Below are positions 1-7,567 of a stretch of DNA of 33,535 nucleotides, piece after piece; the first letter of the stretch is position 1, and the number at the start of each line of letters is the position of its first letter. The stretch covers positions 1-33,535 of the forward strand of contig JAFVAO010000073.1 of the NCBI GenBank assembly GCA_017480445.1, read 5' to 3'. Position numbers and translations under genes: made by a program. Below the pieces are notes generated by a model, which worked only from the letters and a program-made list of their open reading frames with translations, was not told where the DNA came from and made no database searches. The DNA is from Lachnospiraceae bacterium. GTDB taxonomy: Bacteria; Bacillota; Clostridia; Lachnospirales; Lachnospiraceae.

Positions 1-878
1 CCGATGCGCAGGAGGCGGCTGAGACACTCTCCCACAATCGCGAGAAACACTATATCCTGCCGGAGGGAACGCCGGTGGATTTCCTGGTGGGACTGGGCGT
101 GCAGACGCCGGAGGGCAAGGTGGTCAAGGCCAAATATGACAAGTTCCGGCAGATCAACCGGTACCTGGAATTCATCGAGGATGTGTTGGATGTGCTGCCG
201 CAGGACAGAACCATCCGCATCATTGACTTCGGCTGCGGCAAGTCCTACCTGACCTTTGCCATGTATTATTATCTGTACCGACAGCAGGGCAGGGACGTAC
301 AGATCACGGGCCTGGACTTGAAGACCGATGTGATCCGGCACTGCAATGAACTGGCGGAGCGTTTGCACTATGACCATCTGCGGTTCGAGCGGGGAGATAT
401 CAGCACCTATGAGGGCACGGATTGTGCGGATATGGTGGTGAGTCTGCACGCCTGCGACAAAGCGACGGATTTTGCGCTGGAGAAAGCGGTCAAATGGAAT
501 GCGCGGGTGATTCTGGCGGTGCCCTGTTGTCAGCACGAGCTGAACGGGCAGATGCGCTGCGCATTGTTGCAGCCGGTTCTGAAATACGGCGTGATCAAGG
601 AGCGCATGGCGGCGCTTTTGACGGACGCGCTACGCGCCAATCTGCTGGAGCAAAACGGATATGACACACAGATTCTGGAATTTATCAGTCTGGAGCATAC
701 CCCCAAAAATCTGCTGATCCGCGCGGTGCGGCGGGGACGTACTATGCAGGCATCCGGTGCGGGCGAGACGGCGCGGATCAAACGAAAGGCATCCGGTTCG
801 GATGTGCGGGAAATCATGGATTTTCTGCATGTGGAACCGACATTGGAGCGATTGTTGCATGAAGAAATTAATGATTAG
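1..878 (+). CDS. Class I SAM-dependent methyltransferase, 5'-truncated by the window edge
   Basis: The reading frame is open from base 3 and ends with TAG at 876-878, so the true start lies upstream of the window. About 291 C-terminal residues are visible. They carry a methyltransferase motif I of the form IDFGCGKSYLTFA (nt ~220-260), then SLHACDKATD and a VPCCQHEL block. This combination is typical of the Methyltransf_32-type family, whose members are thought to modify RNA or protein; the substrate cannot be read from the sequence. The last 20 bases overlap the start of the next gene (ATG 859), which suggests translational coupling. A GTG at 75 could be taken for a start, but the frame continues upstream with normal protein-like sequence. 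Confidence 0.85.
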   Translation, partial: DAQEAAETLSHNREKHYILPEGTPVDFLVGLGVQTPEGKVVKAKYDKFRQINRYLEFIEDVLDVLPQDRTIRIIDFGCGKSYLTFAMYYYLYRQQGRDVQITGLDLKTDVIRHCNELAERLHYDHLRFERGDISTYEGTDCADMVVSLHACDKATDFALEKAVKWNARVILAVPCCQHELNGQMRCALLQPVLKYGVIKERMAALLTDALRANLLEQNGYDTQILEFISLEHTPKNLLIRAVRRGRTMQASGAGETARIKRKASGSDVREIMDFLHVEPTLERLLHEEIND

Positions 879-3384
879 ACTGGTCGTATTTGCGGCCATT
901 TTCCTGCTCACACTGGTGGTGGCGGGAAATATCATGAATCAGGGACATGACAATATGACGATGGAGATGGCGGAAGCGTCATTGCCCATTGTCTCCGTGG
1001 AGCGCGGTGGGGTGCGCTATAACGAATTGCACGGATACACTGTTCCCATGGAGACTTTTGCCATGCGGGAGGCAGTCACGGTCTTGGAGGAAAACCGCAA
1101 TTTCTCCCTGTATATTGATCTGTATGGCAGAAATGTGACAGGGATGTCAATAGAACTGCGCAGTACCGACGGCACACGCCTCGTGGAGAGTACAGAGATC
1201 ACGTCGTACCAAACGGAGGGGAATCGGGCATATGCGGATATCACGCTGAAGGATCTGATTGACCCGAAGACAGAGTATGCTCTGAAAATCACCCTGACGC
1301 TGGACGATGATACGCCGGTGGACTACTACACGCGGGTGGTGTGGAGCGATGATCTGAAGATGGAGGAAAAGCTTTCGTTTGTGCTGGATTTTCACAACCG
1401 GCTCTTTGACAGGGAGGCGGCGAAGGAGCTGACCAAGTATCTGGAGACCAACGCGCAGTTAGAGGACAATGCTTCTTTCCACAAGGTGAATATTCACAGC
1501 AGCTTCCGGCAGCTGACCTGGGGGAATCTCGATGTGCGGCAGCAGGGCGATACGGTGGTACGACTGACGGAGATCGGAGAACAGACGGCTTCGTTTTTAC
1601 TGTATTATACGGTGTACGGCGGGAGCGGTGAGGATCGCACCGACTATCGCGTGGTGGAGCACTATCGGGTGCGCTATACGACGGACCGTATGTATTTACT
1701 GAATTATGAGCGGACGATGACCCAGATCCCCAATCCGGATCGGATGGTGGCGAATGACAAGATTCTGCTCGGGATCACGGGCACGGATATCCCGCTCATG
1801 GAGAGCGAGGACGGCAGCAGTGTGGTATTTGTGGTGGATGGCCAACTCTACAGCTACAACGCCACCAACAATAAGCTGACAATTCTCTTTGGATTTTATG
1901 ATCAAAAGCATATGGATGCGCGGGATATGTACGACGAGCATGCCATCAAGATTTTGGATGTGGATGAGGGGCAAAATGTGAGCTTTGCCGTATACGGCTA
2001 CATGAACCGCGGCCGCCACGAGGGCGAGGTGGGAACGCAGCTCTACACCTACAACAGTGCCACCAACACCATTGAGGAAACGATTTATATCCCCTATGAC
2101 AAGGGATATGCGATGCTGAAGCCGCAGATGGAGAAGCTGTTGTATCTGAACAGGGATCAGAACCTGTATCTGATGCTGGAGGATGTGGTGTATGTCATCG
2201 ATCTGGAGGAGAAGACCTATTATCCCATGGCGAGCGTCCTGCAGAGCGATATGGTACAGGTATCCGACAACCATCATATTCTGGCATGGCAGGAAGGGAG
2301 CGATCTGTATCACAGCAAGCAGCTCCATATCAAGGATCTCAACACGGAGATCCAGCAGGACATGACAGTGACGGCGGAGGAGTCCGTGCGGCTGATGGGC
2401 TTTATGGGAGAGGATATCATCTATGGCGTTGCCCGCAATGAGGATGTTTATCGGGAGAATTCCGGCCGTATCTTTTTCCCGATGTATAAGCTGTGTATCT
2501 GCGATGCCGGAGGCAATCTGCTCAAGGAGTACAGCCAGGAGGAGATCTATGTGACGGATTGCAGCGTGGAGAGCAATCAGATCACTTTAGAGCGGGTAAA
2601 GCGGCAGGCGAACGGGGCGTACGTGGCGGCCGCAACCGATCAGATCATGAACAGCGTCGAGGAGGAGGTCGGTAAATACACCATTGTTGCGCCGGCGATC
2701 GATACCTACGAGCGCTATGTGCAGATCCAGACGAGACGCACGATTGACAGTAAGACGCTACAGGTGCTGACGCCCAAGGAGGTTGTGTTCGAGGGCGGCC
2801 GGGAGCTGGTGCTGGAGACAGACACGGACGCGGTAAAATATTATGTGTACGGTGCTTACGGCGTGGAGGGGATCTACAGTCAGCCGTCCAAGGCGGTCTC
2901 GCTGGCCAACGAGGTCTCCGGCGTGGTGGTGAACAGACAGGGCAATGTGATCTGGCGCAAGGGCAATCGGGCACAGCGCAACCAGATTATGGCGATCACC
3001 GCGATCCAGACCACAGAGGAGCAAAACAGCCTTGCGCAGTGTCTGAACACTATGTTAAAATATGAGGGAATCACCAGAAATGCGGAGTATCTGTTGGAAC
3101 AGGGACAGACGGTGATGGAGGTCTTACAGAACAATCTGGAGCACATACAGGTACTGGACTTGAACGGCTGTGAGCTGGATGCCATGTTGTATTATGTGGA
3201 TCGGGATATTCCGGTGCTGGCGCTGCTGGATGACGGCGGAGCCGTCCTGATCACCGGCTACAACGAGTACAATGTGGTGGTGATGGATCCTGCGAAGGGG
3301 ACATTGGCCAAGATGGGAATGAACGATGCCGCAGAGTGGCTCAAGAAAAACGGAAATAATTTTGTAACCTATAGCAGAGAATAA
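859..3384 (+). CDS. Exported or membrane-anchored protein with propeller-like middle and degenerate C39-like peptidase domain
   Basis: The protein has 841 residues. ATG 859 is preferred over upstream in-frame starts because it is followed at once by a basic N-terminus and a hydrophobic segment (residues ~6-23), a signal peptide or membrane anchor. Residues ~310-600 contain repeated short beta-strand units with patterns like VVFVVDGQLYSYN and LYLMLEDVVYVIDL, suggestive of a beta-propeller. The last ~130 residues resemble the papain-like C39 (YvpB-type) fold: a Cys near residue 728 in AQCLNTMLKYEG, and an ITGYNEYNVVVMDP strand near residue 800. In active members a His normally precedes that strand; here the residues are GGAVLI, so catalysis is doubtful. 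The gene overlaps the methyltransferase and is followed 33 bases later by a small leader-like gene. The function is unknown. Confidence 0.8.
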   Translation: MKKLMIRLVVFAAIFLLTLVVAGNIMNQGHDNMTMEMAEASLPIVSVERGGVRYNELHGYTVPMETFAMREAVTVLEENRNFSLYIDLYGRNVTGMSIELRSTDGTRLVESTEITSYQTEGNRAYADITLKDLIDPKTEYALKITLTLDDDTPVDYYTRVVWSDDLKMEEKLSFVLDFHNRLFDREAAKELTKYLETNAQLEDNASFHKVNIHSSFRQLTWGNLDVRQQGDTVVRLTEIGEQTASFLLYYTVYGGSGEDRTDYRVVEHYRVRYTTDRMYLLNYERTMTQIPNPDRMVANDKILLGITGTDIPLMESEDGSSVVFVVDGQLYSYNATNNKLTILFGFYDQKHMDARDMYDEHAIKILDVDEGQNVSFAVYGYMNRGRHEGEVGTQLYTYNSATNTIEETIYIPYDKGYAMLKPQMEKLLYLNRDQNLYLMLEDVVYVIDLEEKTYYPMASVLQSDMVQVSDNHHILAWQEGSDLYHSKQLHIKDLNTEIQQDMTVTAEESVRLMGFMGEDIIYGVARNEDVYRENSGRIFFPMYKLCICDAGGNLLKEYSQEEIYVTDCSVESNQITLERVKRQANGAYVAAATDQIMNSVEEEVGKYTIVAPAIDTYERYVQIQTRRTIDSKTLQVLTPKEVVFEGGRELVLETDTDAVKYYVYGAYGVEGIYSQPSKAVSLANEVSGVVVNRQGNVIWRKGNRAQRNQIMAITAIQTTEEQNSLAQCLNTMLKYEGITRNAEYLLEQGQTVMEVLQNNLEHIQVLDLNGCELDAMLYYVDRDIPVLALLDDGGAVLITGYNEYNVVVMDPAKGTLAKMGMNDAAEWLKKNGNNFVTYSRE

Positions 3385-3417
3385 CATGCCAAAGTGTGGC
3401 GGAAAGAGAGGAAACAG

Positions 3418-3636
3418 ATGGATATCAAAGAGAAAGTACAGGAGATGGTGAACAAGATTGCTTCGGACAAGGCGCTGCAGGAGCAGTTCCAGAAGGATCC
3501 GGTGAAGGCTGTGGAGAAGGTGCTGGGCGTGGATCTGCCGGACGATGTGGTCAATAAGATCGTGGACGGCGTGAAGGCAAAGCTGACCGCGGATAAAATC
3601 GGGGATGTGGCAGGCGCCATCAAGAAGTTGTTCTAG
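3418..3636 (+). CDS. Small acidic/basic helical protein resembling NHLP/Nif11-type leader peptides
   Basis: The protein has 72 residues. ATG 3418 has a GGAAAGAGAGGA ribosome-binding region just upstream, which decides against an earlier in-frame start. The segment FQKDPVKAVEKVLGVDLPDD (residues ~23-42) resembles the DP...LG...LP pattern of nitrile-hydratase-like leader peptides (NHLP), precursors of some ribosomally made natural products. No C-terminal Gly-Gly site or Cys/Ser/Thr-rich core is visible; the C-terminus is AGAIKKLF. No recognisable maturation enzymes sit nearby, although the upstream gene has a C39-like domain, the fold that trims such leaders. It could equally be a small structural protein unrelated to peptide maturation. 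The call as a gene is firm; the function is open. Confidence 0.75.
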   Translation: MDIKEKVQEMVNKIASDKALQEQFQKDPVKAVEKVLGVDLPDDVVNKIVDGVKAKLTADKIGDVAGAIKKLF

Positions 3637-3656
3637 AGGGGCAAAGTGTGGCGTGG

Positions 3657-3686
3657 CTACAGTGCGCTACAGTGCACTACAGTGAC
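3657..3686 (+). repeat. Triple 10-bp direct repeat
   Basis: Three consecutive units start with CTACAGTG and differ only in the last two bases. They abut the left end of the palindromic element at 3687. They may be a replication-slippage product or part of the same element. Confidence 0.8.
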
Positions 3687-3835
3687 GGCATGGTAAAATA
3701 CAAAAATCCTGTTCGGATGCGCAGGGCGCTTCACTGAGCCCGGGGCACGCATCATTGGAAGCAAAGGCTTCCAACGATGCATCGGTCTCATTTCCGCAGC
3801 GCAAAACGAACAGGATTTTTGTATTTTACCATGCC
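3687..3835. repeat. 149-bp palindromic element with perfect 29-bp terminal inverted repeats
   Basis: The arms 3687-3715 and 3807-3835 are exact reverse complements (29 of 29). Inside lies a second hairpin, 3749-3762 against 3767-3780, with an AAAG loop and one mismatch. Shorter matches (TGCGC/GCGCA, TGAG/CTCA) lie between the two, so the whole region can fold into one long stem. It lies between two converging genes, and both arms are T/A-rich, so it could act as a bidirectional terminator. The architecture also fits a non-autonomous mobile element (MITE-like). No coding capacity is seen. The stretch 3836-3902 shows nothing else recognisable. Confidence 0.85.
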
Positions 3836-3902
3836 TGGTTGAAGCGTACGATAGCGGATTATATAGGATCTGTTAGCCATATCGTGACTAGCAAGCCCCC
3901 TC

Positions 3903-4433
3903 TTATAAATCCTGCCTGTCCGGGAAGATTATTTTCCGGTATTTTTCCAGAACTTTCAAGAGCAGGATGCCCAGAATGCCGCAGGAGATCACCTCGCCGG
4001 CGCCGACCGTCAGCATGAAAAAGGGAATGGAGCCGTCAAAGCGGTATACATAGGCGAGGACGAAGGGTACGATTAGGGTGTTGGCGATGATCGGCGGGAT
4101 CGGTGCCAGAAGCACCTTGACGATACCGGTCTGCCTGGAGGCCTGTGCCTTGCAGCAGAGGAAATAAGTACCGATTGCGCCGAGCAGGGTGGCAATACTT
4201 CCGAACAGCACATCGAGCGGCATACAGCCGGTCAGAATATTGGACAAAATACATCCGACGAATAATCCGGGGATGGCTGCGGGGGTGAAAAACGGAAGGA
4301 TGGTGAGCGCCTCCGAGAAGCGCACCTGGACGGCGTAATTCGCCAGACCGAGGGCGTTGGCCAACAATGTCAGCACAACATAAAGAGCAGCAATGACTGC
4401 TGCGTGGACGAGTGATACGACTTTCTTGTTCAT
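3903..4433 (-). CDS. queT: QueT-type queuosine precursor transporter
   Basis: The protein has 176 residues and is very hydrophobic, with about five membrane segments. It begins MNKKVVSLVHAAVIAALYVV and contains the RFSEALTILPFFTPAAIPGL segment (residues ~39-58) typical of the QueT family (ECF-type substrate-binding subunits for preQ0/preQ1). Upstream in-frame codons exist, but ATG at 4431-4433 has an AAGGAG site at 4441-4446 embedded in a preQ1-I riboswitch, which fixes both start and substrate class. It is expected to act in the cytoplasmic membrane with an energising ECF module; none is encoded in the window. It is transcribed alone from its own promoter, downstream of bioY. Confidence 0.92.
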   Translation of the reverse strand: MNKKVVSLVHAAVIAALYVVLTLLANALGLANYAVQVRFSEALTILPFFTPAAIPGLFVGCILSNILTGCMPLDVLFGSIATLLGAIGTYFLCCKAQASRQTGIVKVLLAPIPPIIANTLIVPFVLAYVYRFDGSIPFFMLTVGAGEVISCGILGILLLKVLEKYRKIIFPDRQDL

Positions 4434-4440
4434 TTTTTCT

Positions 4441-4483
4441 CTCCTTAGTTTTGTTTTACGTGTGGATGGTTTCGAACACACGG
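4441..4483 (-). promoter_or_regulatory. preQ1-I riboswitch controlling queT translation
   Basis: Read on the minus strand, a 6-bp stem CGTGTG/CACACG encloses the loop TTCGAAACCATC. It is followed by the A-rich tail TAAAACAAAACTAAGGAG. This matches the compact preQ1-I H-type pseudoknot, whose tail pairs back into the loop. The AAGGAG at the end of the tail is the queT ribosome-binding site, so ligand binding should hide it and lower translation. Confidence 0.87.
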
Positions 4484-4533
4484 GTCGCCGCTGCAAGATG
4501 CAGGTGCCTGGCGCAGATGCAGACTGCAGCGAC
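4484..4533 (-). other. Leader hairpin 5' of the preQ1 riboswitch
   Basis: GTCGCTGCA and a near-complementary TGCAGCGGCGAC flank an inner TGCAT-containing repeat. The likely transcription start is only a few bases upstream, so the mRNA would begin with this hairpin. It may protect the 5' end; no ligand role is implied. Confidence 0.5.
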
Positions 4534-4540
4534 AACGAGA

Positions 4541-4569
4541 AGTATAGCACAGCAGGAGAGAAAAAGCAA
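4541..4569 (-). promoter_or_regulatory. Sigma-A-type promoter of queT
   Basis: On the minus strand there is TTGCTT (4564-4569), a 17-bp spacer and TATACT (4541-4546). It directly precedes the leader hairpin and riboswitch. Confidence 0.75.
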
Positions 4570-4575
4570 TGATTT

Positions 4576-5181
4576 TTACAACAAATTGGCCTGTATGAGG
4601 CGCTTGCGCAGGGTGATGCCCAGCACTGTGGCAATGATAAGCTTAACCACATCCCCGGGAATGTAAGGAATCACACCCGCCCACAGTGCGGCTTTGAAAG
4701 TCAGATGCATCTGTAAAGCAAGCCACACGGTGCCGAAGAGATACAATACGATGGTGCCGAGAATGGCACCCGCCGCGTTCCATACAGGATGGCTGTTACA
4801 GCGATCCACAAAATAGCCCAGGATCAGCGCGAGGAAGATGTACCCGATGATATAGCCGCCGGTGGGACCGAACAGCTTTCCGGCACCTCCTGTGAAATTA
4901 CTGAATACCGGCAGGCCGACCAGACCGATCAGGATGTAGAGCAATACACTGAAGACACCCCGCTTCATGCCTAGTACCGTCACTGCAAAATAGACTGCCA
5001 TACTGCCTAGCGTCAGCGGGACAACGCTGATGGGAATGGTGAAGGACCAGGGGGCGAGGATGCAGATGACCGCGGCCATCAGAGCGATGAGCGCCATCTG
5101 TTTCACGTTGGCAGCGGTTTTCGCCGGTGCGGCTGCCTTAGAATTGTCGGTTTGTGTCTGGGTTGTTTGTGTAGTATCCAT
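4576..5181 (-). CDS. bioY: BioY biotin transporter, substrate-binding subunit
   Basis: The protein has 201 residues. After a Thr/Gln/Ala-rich N-terminus come about six membrane segments with BioY hallmarks: WSFTIPISVVPLTLGSMAVY (residues ~64-83) and FTGGAGKLFGPTGGYIIGY (residues ~114-132). ATG 5179-5181 has an AAAGGAG site and follows BirA-type inverted repeats, which supports both function and start. BioY is the S component of an ECF biotin importer in the cytoplasmic membrane; the energising EcfA/EcfT proteins are not in this window. Transcription is predicted to be repressed by BirA-biotinyl-AMP. Confidence 0.95.
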   Translation of the reverse strand: MDTTQTTQTQTDNSKAAAPAKTAANVKQMALIALMAAVICILAPWSFTIPISVVPLTLGSMAVYFAVTVLGMKRGVFSVLLYILIGLVGLPVFSNFTGGAGKLFGPTGGYIIGYIFLALILGYFVDRCNSHPVWNAAGAILGTIVLYLFGTVWLALQMHLTFKAALWAGVIPYIPGDVVKLIIATVLGITLRKRLIQANLL

Positions 5182-5191
5182 AATTGACTCC

Positions 5192-5257
5192 TTTTGTTTA
5201 GAATAGAATAAGTAAATCAACTGTATGTCAACTATAATTAAGAAGAGGTTGACATAC
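5192..5257 (-). promoter_or_regulatory. bioY promoter overlapped by a BirA-type operator
   Basis: GTATGTCAAC (5223-5232) and GTTGACATAC (5248-5257) form a perfect 10-bp inverted repeat with a 15-bp spacer. This is the GTTNAC-spaced architecture of Gram-positive BirA operators. On the minus strand the downstream arm supplies TTGACA as the -35 element, followed 17 bp later by a TTCTAT-type -10. Repressor binding would block polymerase. Confidence 0.8.
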
Positions 5258-5279
5258 AACAGATACAGCATACGGCAAA

Positions 5280-5328
5280 AAAGGCGAAATGTCAACTAAT
5301 TTTACAAAATAGTTAACATTTCGCCTTT
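5280..5328 (-). terminator. prs terminator that also forms a second BirA-like inverted repeat
   Basis: The arms 5280-5296 and 5312-5328 are 17 bp with one mismatch and a 15-bp spacer. On the minus strand the 3' arm ends in CCTTTTTT, as expected for an intrinsic terminator after prs (stop at 5345). The inner bases AATGTCAAC and GTTAACATT repeat the spacing and core of the bioY operator, so the site may also bind BirA. Confidence 0.75.
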
Positions 5329-5344
5329 GTCATTCCGCTTTCTG

Positions 5345-6538
5345 TCAGTTGTTTTTTAACTCACCGGCCTTGTAGCGGGTCACGATATTCTGGATGCGCT
5401 CATTGGGATTGAGCAGATCACTGATAGAGGAATCGTGGTTCAGGGTATCGATGATGTAAGCAATATATTTGCTCAGGTCGCAGTTGATGTACCATTCGCG
5501 GCTCAAAAGCTCCGGTGTCTGGTAGATCAGGTTGGTGGTCAGGATCCTGTCGATGATTCCGTCCTCATAGGCCTTATCAAAACGCTCCAGACCGCTGGTG
5601 AAGAGTCCGAAGGTGGCGAAGACGAACACCTTGTTTGCCTTGCGCTTCTTCAATGCGGCGGCTACTTCCAGGACACTTTCGCCGGAGGAGATCATATCGT
5701 CGATGATGATCATGTCTTTCCCTTCCACGCTGCTTCCGAGGAACTCATGCGCAACAATGGGGTTGCGTCCGTCCACCACGCGCGTGTAGTCGCGACGCTT
5801 GTAGAACATACCCATATCCAGCCCGAGCACATTGGCAATGTAGATTGCACGGCTCATACCGCCCTCATCCGGGCTGATGACCATCATGTGTTCGGAATCG
5901 ATTTGCAGATCACTTACATGACGCAGCAGACCTTTGATAAACTGGTAAGCCGGCTGTACCGTCTCAAAGCCGTGAAGCGGGATGGCGTTCTGCACCCGCG
6001 GGTCATGCGCGTCAAAGGTGATGATGTTGTCCACGCCCATGGCAACCAGCTCCTGCAGCGCAAGTGCACAGTCCAGAGATTCTCTGGCAGTTCTCTTGTG
6101 CTGGCGACTCTCATACAAGAATGGCATAATCACGGTAATCCGGCGTGCCTTTCCGCCGACGGCGGCGATCACACGCTTCAGATCCTGATAGTGGTCATCC
6201 GGCGACATGTGGTTCTCATGTCCGCACAGCGAATAGGTCTGGGAATAATTGAGTACATCCACTAACAGGTAGAGATCGGTACCGCGCACCGACTCTAAGA
6301 TCATTCCCTTTCCCTCACCGGATCCGAATCGGGGAACTTTGGTGTCCAACAGGTAGCTGTCCCGCATATAACCGGAAAAGGCAAGCGATTCCTTGTGCTC
6401 GCTCTCGCGCTCGGCCCTCCATTTTACCAGATACTGGTCTACGGATTCTGCGAGAGGGGTGCATCCTTTCAGGGCAATGATCCCCAGGGAACCAACGGGG
6501 ATTGTCTCCAGATTACGCTTCTCTTCACGATTTGGCAT
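5345..6538 (-). CDS. prs: Ribose-phosphate pyrophosphokinase, long Clostridia form
   Basis: The protein has 397 residues, about 80 longer than the common ~315-residue enzyme. The extra length is mostly an N-terminal extension. It makes PRPP from ribose-5-phosphate and ATP for purine, pyrimidine, NAD, His and Trp synthesis. Visible signatures are FDAHDP (residues ~175-180, metal-binding loop), YKRRDY (residues ~246-251, flexible-loop Lys/Arg) and the PRPP-binding IIIDDMISSGES (residues ~277-288). The start ATG 6536-6538 has a TGAGGA site and lies 17 bases after the dnaI-like gene, so it is the last gene of a dnaD-dnaI-prs operon and is followed by a strong terminator. The placement links nucleotide supply with replication initiation. 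Confidence 0.92.
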   Translation of the reverse strand: MPNREEKRNLETIPVGSLGIIALKGCTPLAESVDQYLVKWRAERESEHKESLAFSGYMRDSYLLDTKVPRFGSGEGKGMILESVRGTDLYLLVDVLNYSQTYSLCGHENHMSPDDHYQDLKRVIAAVGGKARRITVIMPFLYESRQHKRTARESLDCALALQELVAMGVDNIITFDAHDPRVQNAIPLHGFETVQPAYQFIKGLLRHVSDLQIDSEHMMVISPDEGGMSRAIYIANVLGLDMGMFYKRRDYTRVVDGRNPIVAHEFLGSSVEGKDMIIIDDMISSGESVLEVAAALKKRKANKVFVFATFGLFTSGLERFDKAYEDGIIDRILTTNLIYQTPELLSREWYINCDLSKYIAYIIDTLNHDSSISDLLNPNERIQNIVTRYKAGELKNN

Positions 6539-6555
6539 GAATATGTCCTCACTTT

Positions 6556-7548
6556 CTATTCACTCATATGTACATTTGATAATTTGCGTTTCATACGGAT
6601 GTCCGGTCCGGTCAGCTTACAGAGTGTAAAATTGCTGGTCACTCTGGAAAAAACACGGTCGGAGTAACGATCACGCAGTTCCGCCAAATTCAGATTGGTG
6701 GATATGATCGTTGATTTGCGGCCGATCTGACGCTCGTTCAGGCAGGAAAACAATTGTGTGGAAACGAAGGAATTGGTCATTTCCGTACCGAGATCGTCTA
6801 TGATCAACAGGTCGCAATTGTACAGATCGTTGTAGAAATTATACAGAGTTTCCTTCTCCTTTGTGCCGAAGGTATACGTGGCCAACAGATCAAACAACCT
6901 GCTGCTGCCGAAATACAGTACAGAGTGGCCGGCATGGAGCAGTTCATTGGCAATACAGCCGGAAAGAAAACTTTTTCCGGTACCTACTGTACCATAAAAA
7001 AACAGATTCGCATAGTCTTGTATAAAATTTTGTACAAAATCTCTGGATATTTTTACTGCCCCGCGGAACCGATCCAGATCCTCATCCTCGTAATAATCGT
7101 AGGATAATGTGGAAAAATTCTCGCGGGAGATGATTTCCCGAATATTGGACTGCTCATACAGCAGGGCAATCTCCTGATCCCGCAGACAGCTGCATTTCTG
7201 CTTTGCCTGCCCGGGAATATCTATGTAGCCGGTATCCCTGCACTTGGAACAGTTGTAAATGGGTTCCAGATAATCCGCGGGGAAACCGGCCTCTGTGAGC
7301 AGTGCCTCCTTGCGGCGCCGGATGTCCTCCACGAAATCGTGCATGGCAGTCATCGCCGAGTCGTCCCCGTCCAGCAGTGCGCGGGCGCGGGAGAGAGCGG
7401 TGCTTCCCACGGAGCGTTCCAGCTCTCTGTAGGCGGGAATCCGTGCATACACCGTCTGCTGCCGTTCCTCCAATGTCTGGCGGTTGGCCAGGCGGGTCTG
7501 CTCATAGCGTTTCATAATGGACTCATATTGCTGATTGCTCAGTGCCAT
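6556..7548 (-). CDS. dnaI: DnaI-like replicative helicase loader (AAA+ ATPase)
   Basis: The protein has 330 residues. The N-terminal ~95 residues are helical. Cys100, Cys103, Cys119 and Cys121 form a CxxC/CxC zinc-binding pattern like the helicase-binding domain of DnaI. The C-terminal AAA+ domain has Walker A GTVGTGKS (residues 186-193) and Walker B LLIIDD (ending at residues 251-252). The family loads the DnaB/DnaC-type helicase onto DNA at the origin and at stalled forks. ATG 7546-7548 has an AAAGGAG site. The gene lies 19 bases downstream of the DnaD-domain gene and 17 bases upstream of prs, so co-transcription is very likely. The symbol is by family resemblance. Confidence 0.92.
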   Translation of the reverse strand: MALSNQQYESIMKRYEQTRLANRQTLEERQQTVYARIPAYRELERSVGSTALSRARALLDGDDSAMTAMHDFVEDIRRRKEALLTEAGFPADYLEPIYNCSKCRDTGYIDIPGQAKQKCSCLRDQEIALLYEQSNIREIISRENFSTLSYDYYEDEDLDRFRGAVKISRDFVQNFIQDYANLFFYGTVGTGKSFLSGCIANELLHAGHSVLYFGSSRLFDLLATYTFGTKEKETLYNFYNDLYNCDLLIIDDLGTEMTNSFVSTQLFSCLNERQIGRKSTIISTNLNLAELRDRYSDRVFSRVTSNFTLCKLTGPDIRMKRKLSNVHMSE

Positions 7549-7567
7549 GGCGGTCTCCTTTTGCCTG

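Noticed and set aside
4455-4490. TTCGAA-containing stretch considered as a tRNA T-arm
   Set aside because: No acceptor or anticodon stems surround it; the bases belong to the preQ1-I riboswitch.
5435-6265. Long open frame on the plus strand opposite prs
   Set aside because: It is antisense to a clearly conserved enzyme, has no ribosome-binding site and a composition typical of a mirrored frame.
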